A stretch of 7,397 nt of DNA from an uncultured Chloroflexota bacterium. GTDB taxonomy: Bacteria > Chloroflexota > Dehalococcoidia > UBA2247 > RBG-13-53-26. Below are positions 1-6,150 of the stretch, one piece after another. A program made the position numbers and the translations under genes. Location: assembly GCA_937860285.1 (NCBI GenBank), contig CALMBS010000399.1, positions 1 to 7,397 of the forward strand, given 5' to 3'. The stretch's first letter is position 1. Each line of letters begins with the position of its first letter. The notes under the pieces were generated by a model, which did not search any database, was not told the origin of the DNA, and was given only the letters and a program-made list of their open reading frames with translations.

Positions 1-55
1 CGAGAGCGCCAAGAGGGTCATCGAGAAGGTGAAGAAGCAGAAGCTGGTGAAATAG
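1..55 (+). CDS. C-terminal end of an unidentified upstream gene (partial)
   Basis: Reading from base 2, an open frame runs to a TAG stop at 53-55 and ends in a short Lys-rich tail (ESAKRVIEKVKKQKLVK). Only 17 residues are visible. They look like a charged C-terminal helix, and no family can be named. The stop lies 11 bases before the start of the acyl-CoA dehydrogenase, so the two genes are probably in one operon. The frame and stop are seen directly; the operon link is inferred from the spacing. That this is a genuine gene end rather than a chance frame is likely but not provable here. Confidence 0.6.
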   Translation, partial: ESAKRVIEKVKKQKLVK

Positions 56-66
56 AAGGGGGCCAA

Positions 67-1248
67 ATGGACTTTCGCTACTCGGACGAAGAGACCGCCT
101 TCCTGAAAGAGGTGCAGCAGTACATTGCGGAATCGGTCCCCGCGGGGTGGCTGGGGGTTGATCCGGGCCCCGAGGAGGAGGCCAACGAGGAGGTGTACCA
201 GCTGTCGCTGCGGAACTGGCGCCGGCTGGGGGAGCGGCACTGGATAGGCCTGACCTATCCCCCGGAGTACGGGGGGCAGGGGGCCCCGTTGATGAAGGAG
301 ATGGTCCTCCTCCAGGAGCTGGCCTACCGGGGCTGCCCGGGATGCGACGTAGGCCTGGTGGAGGCGGACCTCATCCTGCAGTTTGGCACGGAGGAGCAGA
401 AGCGGCGCCTCGTCCCGCCCATACTGCGCGGCGAGGTCAAGTGGGCCATCGGCATGAGCGAGCCCAATGCCGGCTCGGACACGTTCAACGTGCAGCTGGC
501 CGCCGTGGAGCAGGACGACTGCTACGTCCTTAACGGGCAGAAGATCTGGTCCAGCGGAGCCCAGCATGCCCAGCGGGAGGTGGTCTACGCCCGGACCGGG
601 CCGGAGAAGCACCGGGGGGTCAGCGTCTTCCTGGTGGACCTGTCCAGCCCCGGCATCAGCATCCGCCAGATAGCCACCATGACCGGCCTGCGGCCCTTCT
701 GCGAGGTCTTCTTCGATAACGTCAGGGTGCCCAAGGAGGACCTGCTGGGAAAGAAGAACGGCGGGCTGCAGATCCTCATGTATGCCTTTGGGGCGGAGCG
801 GTCATCGGGGCTGTACGCCCTCCACAACAGCCGGCGCTACCTGGACCAGCTGGTGAAGTACTGCCAGAAAACGGTGGTTGACGGGAAACCGCTCAGCCAG
901 GACCCGGCGGTGAGGACGAAGCTGGGGCAGCTGGCCATCGAAGCCGAGATCGGCATGGGCCTGGGAGACCAGCTCAACTGGATGGCCTCCAAGGGCATGA
1001 ACACGGTGAAGCCGAGCAACCAGATGAAGATATACGGCGCCAGGACCTACCAGCGCGTGGCCCAGGCCGGCCAGGAGATACTGGGGCTCTACGGCCAGCT
1101 GAACGAGGACTCCAGGTGGGTGCAGCTGGGCGGCAGGCTCCGGCACGCCTACCTGAGCTCGGTGGCGGCCACCCTCCTGGGCGGCACCACGGAAATCGCC
1201 CGCAACCACATCGCGGGCCGGTTCGGCCTGGGACTGCCCGAGGCCTAG
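67..1248 (+). CDS. Acyl-CoA dehydrogenase family flavoprotein
   Basis: A 393-aa FAD enzyme expected to introduce an alpha,beta double bond into a CoA thioester in the cytoplasm and pass electrons to ETF. The length and all three ACAD domains fit the family: N-terminal helices (about 1-125), a middle beta domain with IGMSEPNAGSD (128-138) and NGQKIWSSGA (156-165), and a C-terminal helical domain ending in LGGTTEIARNHIAGRFGLGLP (starting at 371). The position of the medium-chain-type catalytic Glu is Gly372 (GGT instead of EGT). The alternative base position, used in isovaleryl- and long-chain-type enzymes, is filled by Glu244 in FGAERSSG, so the enzyme is probably active with the base on that helix. 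The ATG at 67 follows a purine-rich AAGGGGG stretch. The MaoC gene starts 32 bases downstream and ETF genes lie about 2.7 kb downstream. The acyl substrate cannot be read from sequence. Confidence 0.95.
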   Translation: MDFRYSDEETAFLKEVQQYIAESVPAGWLGVDPGPEEEANEEVYQLSLRNWRRLGERHWIGLTYPPEYGGQGAPLMKEMVLLQELAYRGCPGCDVGLVEADLILQFGTEEQKRRLVPPILRGEVKWAIGMSEPNAGSDTFNVQLAAVEQDDCYVLNGQKIWSSGAQHAQREVVYARTGPEKHRGVSVFLVDLSSPGISIRQIATMTGLRPFCEVFFDNVRVPKEDLLGKKNGGLQILMYAFGAERSSGLYALHNSRRYLDQLVKYCQKTVVDGKPLSQDPAVRTKLGQLAIEAEIGMGLGDQLNWMASKGMNTVKPSNQMKIYGARTYQRVAQAGQEILGLYGQLNEDSRWVQLGGRLRHAYLSSVAATLLGGTTEIARNHIAGRFGLGLPEA

Positions 1249-1280
1249 CCGACTCTGCCGGCCGCCGGCACAGGCAGCAT

Positions 1281-1763
1281 ATGGCAACATGGTGGACCTT
1301 CGATGACATACCGCTGAATCAACCGCGGACGACGAAAGCCTACGTCGTTCCGGAAGGGGAGTTGCTGGCCTACGCCGGCCGGTGGGACCCCCTGGCCATG
1401 CATACCGACGCCGAGGCGGCCAAGGGATCGGCCCACGGAGGGCTGATCGCCCCGGCGGTGTACACCATGGCGGTGGCCAATGCCCTGATAGACGAGCTGG
1501 ACCCGGGGACCCTCTCCATCGGCGGCTCCGAGTGGAAGGTGCGGTTTCCCCACCCGGTCCGGCCGGGCGACCGCCTGGTAGCCACCTCAACATGCGTCTT
1601 CAAGCGGGAGTCGCGCACCAAGGCGGACCGCGGCATTGCCCGGTTCGAAATAGCGATGACGAACCAGAAGGGAGAGCCCGTCCTGGAGTGGGAGACCACG
1701 GTGCTGGTGGCCCGGAAGTCCGGCGGGCAGCAGGGACGGCACATCCCAATCGCACAGGATTGA
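1281..1763 (+). CDS. MaoC-like hotdog-fold dehydratase/hydratase
   Basis: A 160-aa single hotdog-fold protein. Family members hydrate trans-2-enoyl-CoA to (R)-3-hydroxyacyl-CoA or act on related thioesters. The active-site segment AGRWDPLAMHTD (32-43) matches the DPQPFHxDEEAA type of the MaoC family, with Asp36 and His41 as the likely catalytic pair. It is followed by the usual glycine-rich helix start HGGLIAP (52-58) and the VRPGD strand turn (93-97). The open frame extends upstream into the dehydrogenase gene, but the ATG at 1281 is preferred: it gives the normal family length and N-terminus and avoids overlap with the preceding gene. The Shine-Dalgarno is weak (AGGCAG), so translational coupling to the gene 32 bases upstream is plausible. 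Pairing with an acyl-CoA dehydrogenase suggests sequential desaturation and hydration of the same CoA substrate (inference). The stop codon overlaps the promoter element of the next gene. Confidence 0.88.
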   Translation: MATWWTFDDIPLNQPRTTKAYVVPEGELLAYAGRWDPLAMHTDAEAAKGSAHGGLIAPAVYTMAVANALIDELDPGTLSIGGSEWKVRFPHPVRPGDRLVATSTCVFKRESRTKADRGIARFEIAMTNQKGEPVLEWETTVLVARKSGGQQGRHIPIAQD

Positions 1764-1804
1764 TTCGGCTCCTTATTGACCGTCACCAGAGGCAATGGTA
1801 GTCT
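1763..1804 (+). promoter_or_regulatory. Sigma70-type promoter for the Fe-S flavoprotein gene, with conserved upstream element
   Basis: A -35 box TTGACC (1776-1781), a 17-base spacer ending in TGG, and a -10 box TAGTCT (1799-1804) are visible. The start of transcription would be near 1811. The 21 bases at 1763-1783, which include the -35 box and 13 bases before it (ATTCGGCTCCTTA), recur exactly at 6769-6789 with the same spacing to a -10 box. The element begins at the last base of the MaoC stop codon. The repeated match is seen directly; promoter function is inferred from the consensus and spacing. Confidence 0.75.
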
Positions 1805-1810
1805 CAGGCT

Positions 1811-1858
1811 AAGGCGGCCCCGCAAACGTTCGCCACGCCAGAAGGCGGAATCGCAAAC
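1811..1858 (+). repeat. Pair of 17-bp direct repeats in the leader of the Fe-S flavoprotein gene
   Basis: AAGGCGGCCCCGCAAAC (1811-1827) and AAGGCGGAATCGCAAAC (1842-1858) are identical at 14 of 17 positions, and the differences are confined to the central three bases. They start 31 bases apart, close to three helical turns, and lie just downstream of the predicted transcription start. This arrangement suits a regulator that binds two sites on one DNA face and blocks transcription. An imperfect palindrome around AAACGTT (1822-1833) spans the end of the first copy. No function is proven. Confidence 0.6.
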
Positions 1859-1895
1859 ACCAAACGAAGACTCCAAGTAGAGAAAGGAAGAAGTG

Positions 1896-3851
1896 ATGGC
1901 GGAGCAATTCAAGAACCTTTTCTCCCCGATCAAGGTGGGGACGATAACCCTGAGGAACCGTATCTGCAGCACCGGCCACGGCACGTTCATCCGCGAGGAA
2001 CACACCAACCTGCCGGGCGAGAAGCTGGCTTGGTACTGGGCCACCAAGGCCAGGGGAGGCATCGGCCTCATCATCACCGAGGGCCTGGGCTTCCACGCGA
2101 AGAGCTGCGGCGCCAACGTCTTCAACCAGAAGAACTCGGTCCAGGAGCTGAAGAAGGCGGCCGACCTGGTGCACCAGTTCGGCGGCAAGATCATCGTTCA
2201 GGGCGGCAACCAGGGCTCCCAGGACTTCCCGCGCCGCGGTCCCGGCCTCACCACTTGGTCTTCATCAGCACTGCCGCAACCCAGGAACTGGGGCATGCCC
2301 CACCCGATGACTGTGGAGGAAATCAAGGAGCTTAAGGAACACTGGGTCATCGCCGCCAAGGTAAGCCGCGAGGCGGGCTATGACGGGTTCGAGATCTACT
2401 CCGGCCACGGCTACATGCTGCAGCAGTACATCTCGCCCTTCTTCAACCTGAGGAAGGACCAGTACGGCGGCAGCCTGGAGAACCGGCTGCGGTTCCCCCT
2501 CGAGGTCATCGATGCGGTCAGGGAAGGCGTGGGCAAGGACTTCACCCTGGCCCTGCGCGTCTCCGGCGACGAGCTGATCGAGGGCGGCTACACCCTGGAC
2601 GACATGGTGGAGATCATCCAGGTGCTGACCAAGTCGGGCAAGGTCGACTTCATCGACGTGACCGCCTCCACCTACCGGTCCCAGTGGGCCATGGCCGAGG
2701 TCATGTACTTCCCCATGAACTCCTTCGTGTACATGGGCGCGGCCATCAAGAAGGTGGTGAAGATACCAGTGCTGGCCAGGGGCAGGATCATTGACCCCGC
2801 CCAGGCCGAGGAGATCGTGGCCTCGGGCCAGGCCGACCTGGTGAACATGTGCCGGGCCACCATCGCCGATCCCGACCTGCCCAACAAGGCCAGGGAGGGC
2901 CGGGTGGATGAGATCCGCAAGTGCCTCGGCTGCAACGAGGGCTGCATCAAGAACGCGGCCGAAATGATGCCCATACGCTGCGCCATGAACGCCGAAGTGA
3001 CCCGCGAGTACATTCCCGGCTGGCTGGAGCCCGTACCGGCGAAGACCAAGAAGAAGGTCATCGTCATCGGCGGAGGTCCGGCCGGACTGGAGTGCGCCAG
3101 GGTGCTGGCGGTGCGAGGCCACCAGGTCTCCCTGTACGAGAAGGGCCCTGAGCTGGGCGGGCAGCTGCTGATCGCTGCCAAGGCCCCGGGCCGCGACGGC
3201 TTCCTGGAATCGCCCCGGTGGTTCACCCACCAGATGAAGCTGCTCAAGGTCGACGTGCACCTCAACACCGAGGTCACCGCGGACATGGTCAAGAAGATGG
3301 ATGCGGACGCGGTGGTAGTGGCCACCGGGTCCATCCCCTGGATGCCGCCGCGGGTCATCGGACTCAATTCGCCCATCGTCGCCGAATGCCGGGACGTGCT
3401 CCTGGGCAAGGCCAAGGTCGGCGAGAACGTGGTGGTGTGGGCCGGAGAGCAGAACATGGAGGCCCTGACGGTGGCCGACTGGGCCGCCCAGCAGGGGAAG
3501 AAGGTGGAGGTGGTCACGGAGGAGTACTTCGCCGGGATCCACACCGACGCCCCCACCCGCATGGCCATCTACACCCGGCTGCACCAGAACGGTGTTACCT
3601 TCACTCCTCTTCACAAGGTCCGAGAAGTCAGCGGCAACACCGTGGTCATCTCCAACGTCTACACCCTGCAGGACCAGCGCATCGAGGGGGTCGATACCCT
3701 CATCATCGCCTATGGCGGACAAGAGGACAGCGCCCTCTACTACGCCCTCAAGGGGCAGGTGAAAGAGCTTCACAGAGTCGGCGACTGCAACGGCGTGAGG
3801 AGACTCCCCGACGCCACCCTGGAAGCCTCGAGGGTGGGCCGGGCCATCTAG
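1896..3851 (+). CDS. FMN/4Fe-4S/FAD oxidoreductase, 2,4-dienoyl-CoA reductase / trimethylamine dehydrogenase family
   Basis: A 651-aa cytoplasmic enzyme with an N-terminal old-yellow-enzyme FMN barrel (about 1-335), a 4Fe-4S motif C343-x2-C346-x3-C350-x11-C362, and a C-terminal Rossmann module (about 386-651). The barrel motif YDGFEIYSGHGYMLQQYISP (162-181) leads into the family hallmark YGGSLENR (190-197). The FAD/ADP fold is intact (IGGGPAGLE, 391-399). In the second Rossmann fold the NAD(P)H glycine motif is replaced (VVVWAGEQNME, 512-522), so direct NAD(P)H use is doubtful. Tyr168 and His171 sit where trimethylamine dehydrogenase has its active-site Tyr and His. There is no Cys at the covalent-flavin position. 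ATG 1896 is chosen over GTG 1893 because AAAGGAAG lies at better spacing from it. The gene has its own promoter and terminator, with etfAB next downstream. Possible roles are an ETF-linked dehydrogenase or an enoyl/dienoyl-CoA reductase; the substrate is unknown. Confidence 0.9.
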   Translation: MAEQFKNLFSPIKVGTITLRNRICSTGHGTFIREEHTNLPGEKLAWYWATKARGGIGLIITEGLGFHAKSCGANVFNQKNSVQELKKAADLVHQFGGKIIVQGGNQGSQDFPRRGPGLTTWSSSALPQPRNWGMPHPMTVEEIKELKEHWVIAAKVSREAGYDGFEIYSGHGYMLQQYISPFFNLRKDQYGGSLENRLRFPLEVIDAVREGVGKDFTLALRVSGDELIEGGYTLDDMVEIIQVLTKSGKVDFIDVTASTYRSQWAMAEVMYFPMNSFVYMGAAIKKVVKIPVLARGRIIDPAQAEEIVASGQADLVNMCRATIADPDLPNKAREGRVDEIRKCLGCNEGCIKNAAEMMPIRCAMNAEVTREYIPGWLEPVPAKTKKKVIVIGGGPAGLECARVLAVRGHQVSLYEKGPELGGQLLIAAKAPGRDGFLESPRWFTHQMKLLKVDVHLNTEVTADMVKKMDADAVVVATGSIPWMPPRVIGLNSPIVAECRDVLLGKAKVGENVVVWAGEQNMEALTVADWAAQQGKKVEVVTEEYFAGIHTDAPTRMAIYTRLHQNGVTFTPLHKVREVSGNTVVISNVYTLQDQRIEGVDTLIIAYGGQEDSALYYALKGQVKELHRVGDCNGVRRLPDATLEASRVGRAI

Positions 3852-3863
3852 GACGCGGCGCCG

Positions 3864-3880
3864 CCTCCGGACGAAGGAGG
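3864..3880 (+). other. Small hairpin after the flavoprotein stop codon
   Basis: CCTCC (3864-3868) can pair with GGAGG (3876-3880) around a 7-base loop, 12 bases after the stop codon. No T-run follows, so it is not a terminator by itself. It could stabilise the mRNA 3' end or be incidental in GC-rich DNA. Confidence 0.3.
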
Positions 3881-3901
3881 ACAGAGCACAGGCAAGGTCC
3901 C

Positions 3902-3946
3902 GATGGGAGCGCTGGGAACCGACCGGACTCCAGCGCTCCCATCTTT
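3902..3946 (+). terminator. Strong hairpin terminator between the flavoprotein gene and etfA
   Basis: A perfect 14-bp inverted repeat, GATGGGAGCGCTGG (3902-3915) with CCAGCGCTCCCATC (3930-3943), encloses a 14-base loop and is followed by TTT. The stem is long and GC-rich; the T-tract is short, so termination may be partial. It would separate the upstream single-gene unit from etfAB or reduce ETF expression relative to the flavoprotein. No convincing promoter is visible in 3947-4000, so some read-through into etfA is likely. Confidence 0.75.
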
Positions 3947-4000
3947 CCGAAAGGGCCAGGGACGCGACGGGTTGAACGGGATGCTAAGCTGGGGAAGGCC

Positions 4001-5053
4001 ATGACGACATCAGCGGACAAAGGGATATGGGTCCTGGCGGAGCACAGTGAAGGGGAGCTGGCTGACGTCTCCCTGGAGCTGGCCAGCGAAGGGAAGCGGC
4101 TGGCCGACAAGCTGCGCCAGGAGCTGGTCGCGGTGCTCATTGGCACCGGGATCCCCGCCGGGCTGGCAGGCAAGTTCCGGGATTCCGGGATTAACCGGCT
4201 GATGCTGGTGGACGGCCCCGGCCTGGAGGAGACCGTCGAGCTCCGCGTCCAGGCCCTGTCCGAGATGGTGCGGGAAGCGAAGCCGGGGATACTGCTCTGC
4301 AGCACCTCCATCTTCGGCCGGGAGATGGCAGTGCGGCTGGCAGCGGCCCTGAAGACGGGCCTGGCCCCCAACTGCCTGTCCCTGGATTTCACTGACGATG
4401 GCCGCCTGCAGTGCACCCTGCCGGCCCACACCAACAAGACCAGCGCCAAGGTGGTCTTCACCACGGCGCGCCCCCAGATAGTAACAGCCGCGCCGGGCAC
4501 CTTCGACGTCAAGCGGGCCCGTGGGGCCCGGCAGCCGCTGACGGTCAATGTCACTCCCAGAGCGGACCCCGCAGCGCCCTGCGCCAGGACGCTGCGCATC
4601 GAGAAGGGCGATCCCCGCACCATGAGCGTGGAAGAGGCGCCGATCATCGTCTCGGGCGGAAAGGGGGTCGGCAGCCGGGAGAACTTCGCCCTCCTGGACC
4701 GTCTGGCCGAGGCGCTGGGCGGCGTGACCGCGGGCTCCAGAATAGCCGTCGACCTGGGTTTCGTGCCCGTCGCCAAGCAGGTGGGGCAGACGGGCAAGAC
4801 CGTTACGCCCAGGCTGTACATCGCCTGCGGCATATCCGGCTCCAACTACCACACTATCGGCATGAAGGAGTCCAAGGTCATCATCGTCATCAACAACGAC
4901 AAGAGCGCCACCATCTTCAAGATGGCGGACCTGGGGCTGGTGGGAGACCTGCGGGAGATCGTGCCGGCCATTACCAGTGAGCTGGCCAGGACGCTGCCGG
5001 CCCCGACCGCAGCGGCGGCTGAGCCGGCCCGGGCGGCAGGCGCCCGCGCGTAG
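4001..5053 (+). CDS. etfA: Electron transfer flavoprotein, alpha subunit
   Basis: A 350-aa ETF alpha subunit, which pairs with ETF beta to carry electrons on FAD between acyl-CoA dehydrogenases or related flavoenzymes and a downstream acceptor. Domain I is residues 1 to about 205. The conserved FAD domain follows: GGKGVGSRENF (219-229), GSRIAVDLGFVP (245-256), QVGQTGKTVTPRLYIACGISG (starting at 260) and INNDKSATIFKMADLGLVGD (297-316). The last 20 residues are an Ala/Pro-rich tail outside the fold. The frame stays open far upstream through the previous gene. ATG 4001 is chosen because it gives the family N-terminus (GIWVLAEH) and follows a GGGGAAGG purine run. It stands 56 bases before etfB, in the alpha-beta order that is the reverse of the common arrangement. 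Likely partners are the acyl-CoA dehydrogenase and the Fe-S flavoprotein of this window (inference). Confidence 0.95.
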   Translation: MTTSADKGIWVLAEHSEGELADVSLELASEGKRLADKLRQELVAVLIGTGIPAGLAGKFRDSGINRLMLVDGPGLEETVELRVQALSEMVREAKPGILLCSTSIFGREMAVRLAAALKTGLAPNCLSLDFTDDGRLQCTLPAHTNKTSAKVVFTTARPQIVTAAPGTFDVKRARGARQPLTVNVTPRADPAAPCARTLRIEKGDPRTMSVEEAPIIVSGGKGVGSRENFALLDRLAEALGGVTAGSRIAVDLGFVPVAKQVGQTGKTVTPRLYIACGISGSNYHTIGMKESKVIIVINNDKSATIFKMADLGLVGDLREIVPAITSELARTLPAPTAAAAEPARAAGARA

Positions 5054-5109
5054 CCCTGGCGCCTGTGAACGATGTGAGAGAGAACGCTGGAGGCCAACGG
5101 AGCACCGAG

Positions 5110-6021
5110 ATGCGCGTTCTGGTCTGTGTGAAATGGGTCCTGGACACCGATGGCACCATACCGGTGGACACCGAGGCCAATGCCATCCTTCTGCCGGGCC
5201 TGCCGTGGACGGTAAGCCCCCACGACAGGCTGGCCCTGGAAGAGGCCGCCCGGATGAAGGAGGCGGGCGTCTGCCGGCACATCACGGCGCTCACCCTGGG
5301 GCCGGCCCAGGCGGCCGGCGCCCTGCGGGTCGCCCTGGCGTCAGGCGCTGACCGGGCCATCCACATCTGCGATCCCGCCCTCCGGTCCGCCGATTCCGGC
5401 GCCACCGGGACTGTGCTGGCCAGGGCGATTGCCGTCCTGGGACTGGAGTACGACATCATACTCTGCGGGGCACGGGCGGCCGACACCAATGCCGGGCTGG
5501 CCGGCCCGGCCATCGCCGCCGAGCTCCAGCTGCCCCTGGTCACAGAGGTGGACAGGATCGAGGTCAGCGGCCAGGGCACGGCCCTGGTCAGGAAGAAGCT
5601 GGAGGCCGGCGACAAGGCGATGGTGGAGGTCCCGCTGCCCGCGCTGCTCACGGTCGAGACCGGCATCAACCGGCCCCGGTACCTCAAGCTGCGGGCCAAG
5701 CTGCTCGCCGCCCGCCACCTGATTGAGACCCATGATCTGGCGGCCCTCGGCCTGACCCCCGGAGACTCCTCAGTGGCACCCAGGACCGAGGTAGTCGCCA
5801 TGGGGCCCCCCAGGCCCCGGGGCAAGAAGCTGTTCACCCCGGACAGCAGCCTCTCCGCTGCGGAGCGCATGAGACAGCTCATGTCGGGCGGCGCCACCCA
5901 GAAGTCCACCGGCGGATTGCTGGAAGGTGATCCCCAGACCCTGGCCACGAAGTGCGTCGAGTTTCTCAAAGAGAAGAAACTGCTCCCCGAACCTCCGTCC
6001 GGTGCTCGCCCGGGAGCCTGA
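5110..6021 (+). CDS. etfB: Electron transfer flavoprotein, beta subunit, with extended C-terminus
   Basis: A 303-aa ETF beta subunit that binds the second nucleotide (AMP or, in bifurcating forms, FAD) and docks partner dehydrogenases. Seen features: N-terminal strand MRVLVCVKWVLD, SPHDRLALEEAARMKEAG (36-53), LGPAQAAGALRVALASGADRA (starting at 63), the nucleotide-binding loop CGARAADTNAGLAGPAIA (119-136), and the ETF-beta signature PLPALLTVETGINRPRYLKL (175-194). Typical beta subunits are about 250-265 aa. The extra length lies after about residue 215 and includes a Ser/Gly-rich linker and a final Lys-rich helix. The frame also allows GTG at 5065, but ATG 5110 gives the canonical N-terminus and has GGAG seven bases upstream. 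The gene is 56 bases after etfA and probably cotranscribed. Whether this ETF bifurcates electrons cannot be decided from these motifs alone. Confidence 0.94.
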   Translation: MRVLVCVKWVLDTDGTIPVDTEANAILLPGLPWTVSPHDRLALEEAARMKEAGVCRHITALTLGPAQAAGALRVALASGADRAIHICDPALRSADSGATGTVLARAIAVLGLEYDIILCGARAADTNAGLAGPAIAAELQLPLVTEVDRIEVSGQGTALVRKKLEAGDKAMVEVPLPALLTVETGINRPRYLKLRAKLLAARHLIETHDLAALGLTPGDSSVAPRTEVVAMGPPRPRGKKLFTPDSSLSAAERMRQLMSGGATQKSTGGLLEGDPQTLATKCVEFLKEKKLLPEPPSGARPGA

Positions 6022-6060
6022 CACCATCCCGCCTCCGACCGGGCATCGGGCCTCGCGCCC

Positions 6061-6089
6061 TTGCCGGGGCTCACCCTGTCTGGTATCGT
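6061..6089 (+). promoter_or_regulatory. Candidate promoter for the MarR-type regulator
   Basis: TTGCCG (6061-6066) and TATCGT (6084-6089) are separated by 17 bases, and TGG directly precedes the -10 box, the same layout as the two stronger promoters at 1776-1804 and 6782-6810. It lacks their conserved upstream element. Transcription would start near 6096, leaving a leader of about 55 bases. Function is inferred from consensus and position. Confidence 0.5.
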
Positions 6090-6103
6090 TACGTTGGGGG
6101 GAA

Positions 6104-6129
6104 CCCGCAACAGGCGGGCACAAGGTGCC
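6104..6129 (+). promoter_or_regulatory. Two small inverted repeats in the marR leader, possible autoregulatory operator
   Basis: CCCGC-AACAG-GCGGG (6104-6118) and GGCAC-AAG-GTGCC (6117-6129) are perfect 5-bp dyads lying side by side between the predicted transcription start and the ribosome binding site AAGGGA (6139-6144). MarR-family regulators commonly repress their own gene through dyads in this position, but these stems are short and could arise by chance in GC-rich DNA. Confidence 0.35.
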
Positions 6130-6150
6130 GGGAACCGCAAGGGACAGCAG

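Noticed and set aside
1116..1280. In-frame upstream start for the MaoC-like gene
   Set aside because: It would lie inside the acyl-CoA dehydrogenase gene and add 55 residues unlike any hotdog protein.
1893..1895. GTG start three bases before the chosen start of the flavoprotein
   Set aside because: Only four bases from AGGA, against seven for ATG 1896; the difference is a single extra Met.
1764..1895. A riboswitch or structured RNA in the flavoprotein leader
   Set aside because: The leader is only about 85 bases, shows direct repeats rather than a conserved stem set, and matches no riboswitch core I know.
2265..3773. Long reverse-strand open frame of about 500 codons opposite the flavoprotein gene
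   Set aside because: It lies opposite a clear enzyme gene, its translation is low-complexity with no recognisable domain, and GC-rich coding DNA commonly leaves the antisense frame open.
1896..3851. Calling the flavoprotein fadH or a bile-acid BaiCD enzyme
   Set aside because: The family match is firm, but the altered active site and missing second NAD(P)H motif make a specific substrate or gene name unsafe.
3218..4000. In-frame 261-codon extension upstream of etfA
   Set aside because: It overlaps the flavoprotein gene and crosses its terminator, and the translation is low-complexity Arg/Gly/His; the ETF fold starts cleanly at ATG 4001.
3748..4845. Reverse-strand open frames opposite etfA
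   Set aside because: Ser/Arg/Pro-rich translations without domains, lying opposite a well-conserved ETF alpha gene; a side effect of codon bias.
5065..5109. GTG start giving etfB 15 more residues
   Set aside because: The extra sequence is not ETF-like; ATG 5110 has GGAG at good spacing and gives the canonical MRVLVCVK start.
4971..6140. Reverse-strand open frame of 389 codons opposite etfB
   Set aside because: Same pattern of Ala/Ser/Arg-rich sequence without motifs; the + strand encodes a textbook ETF beta subunit.
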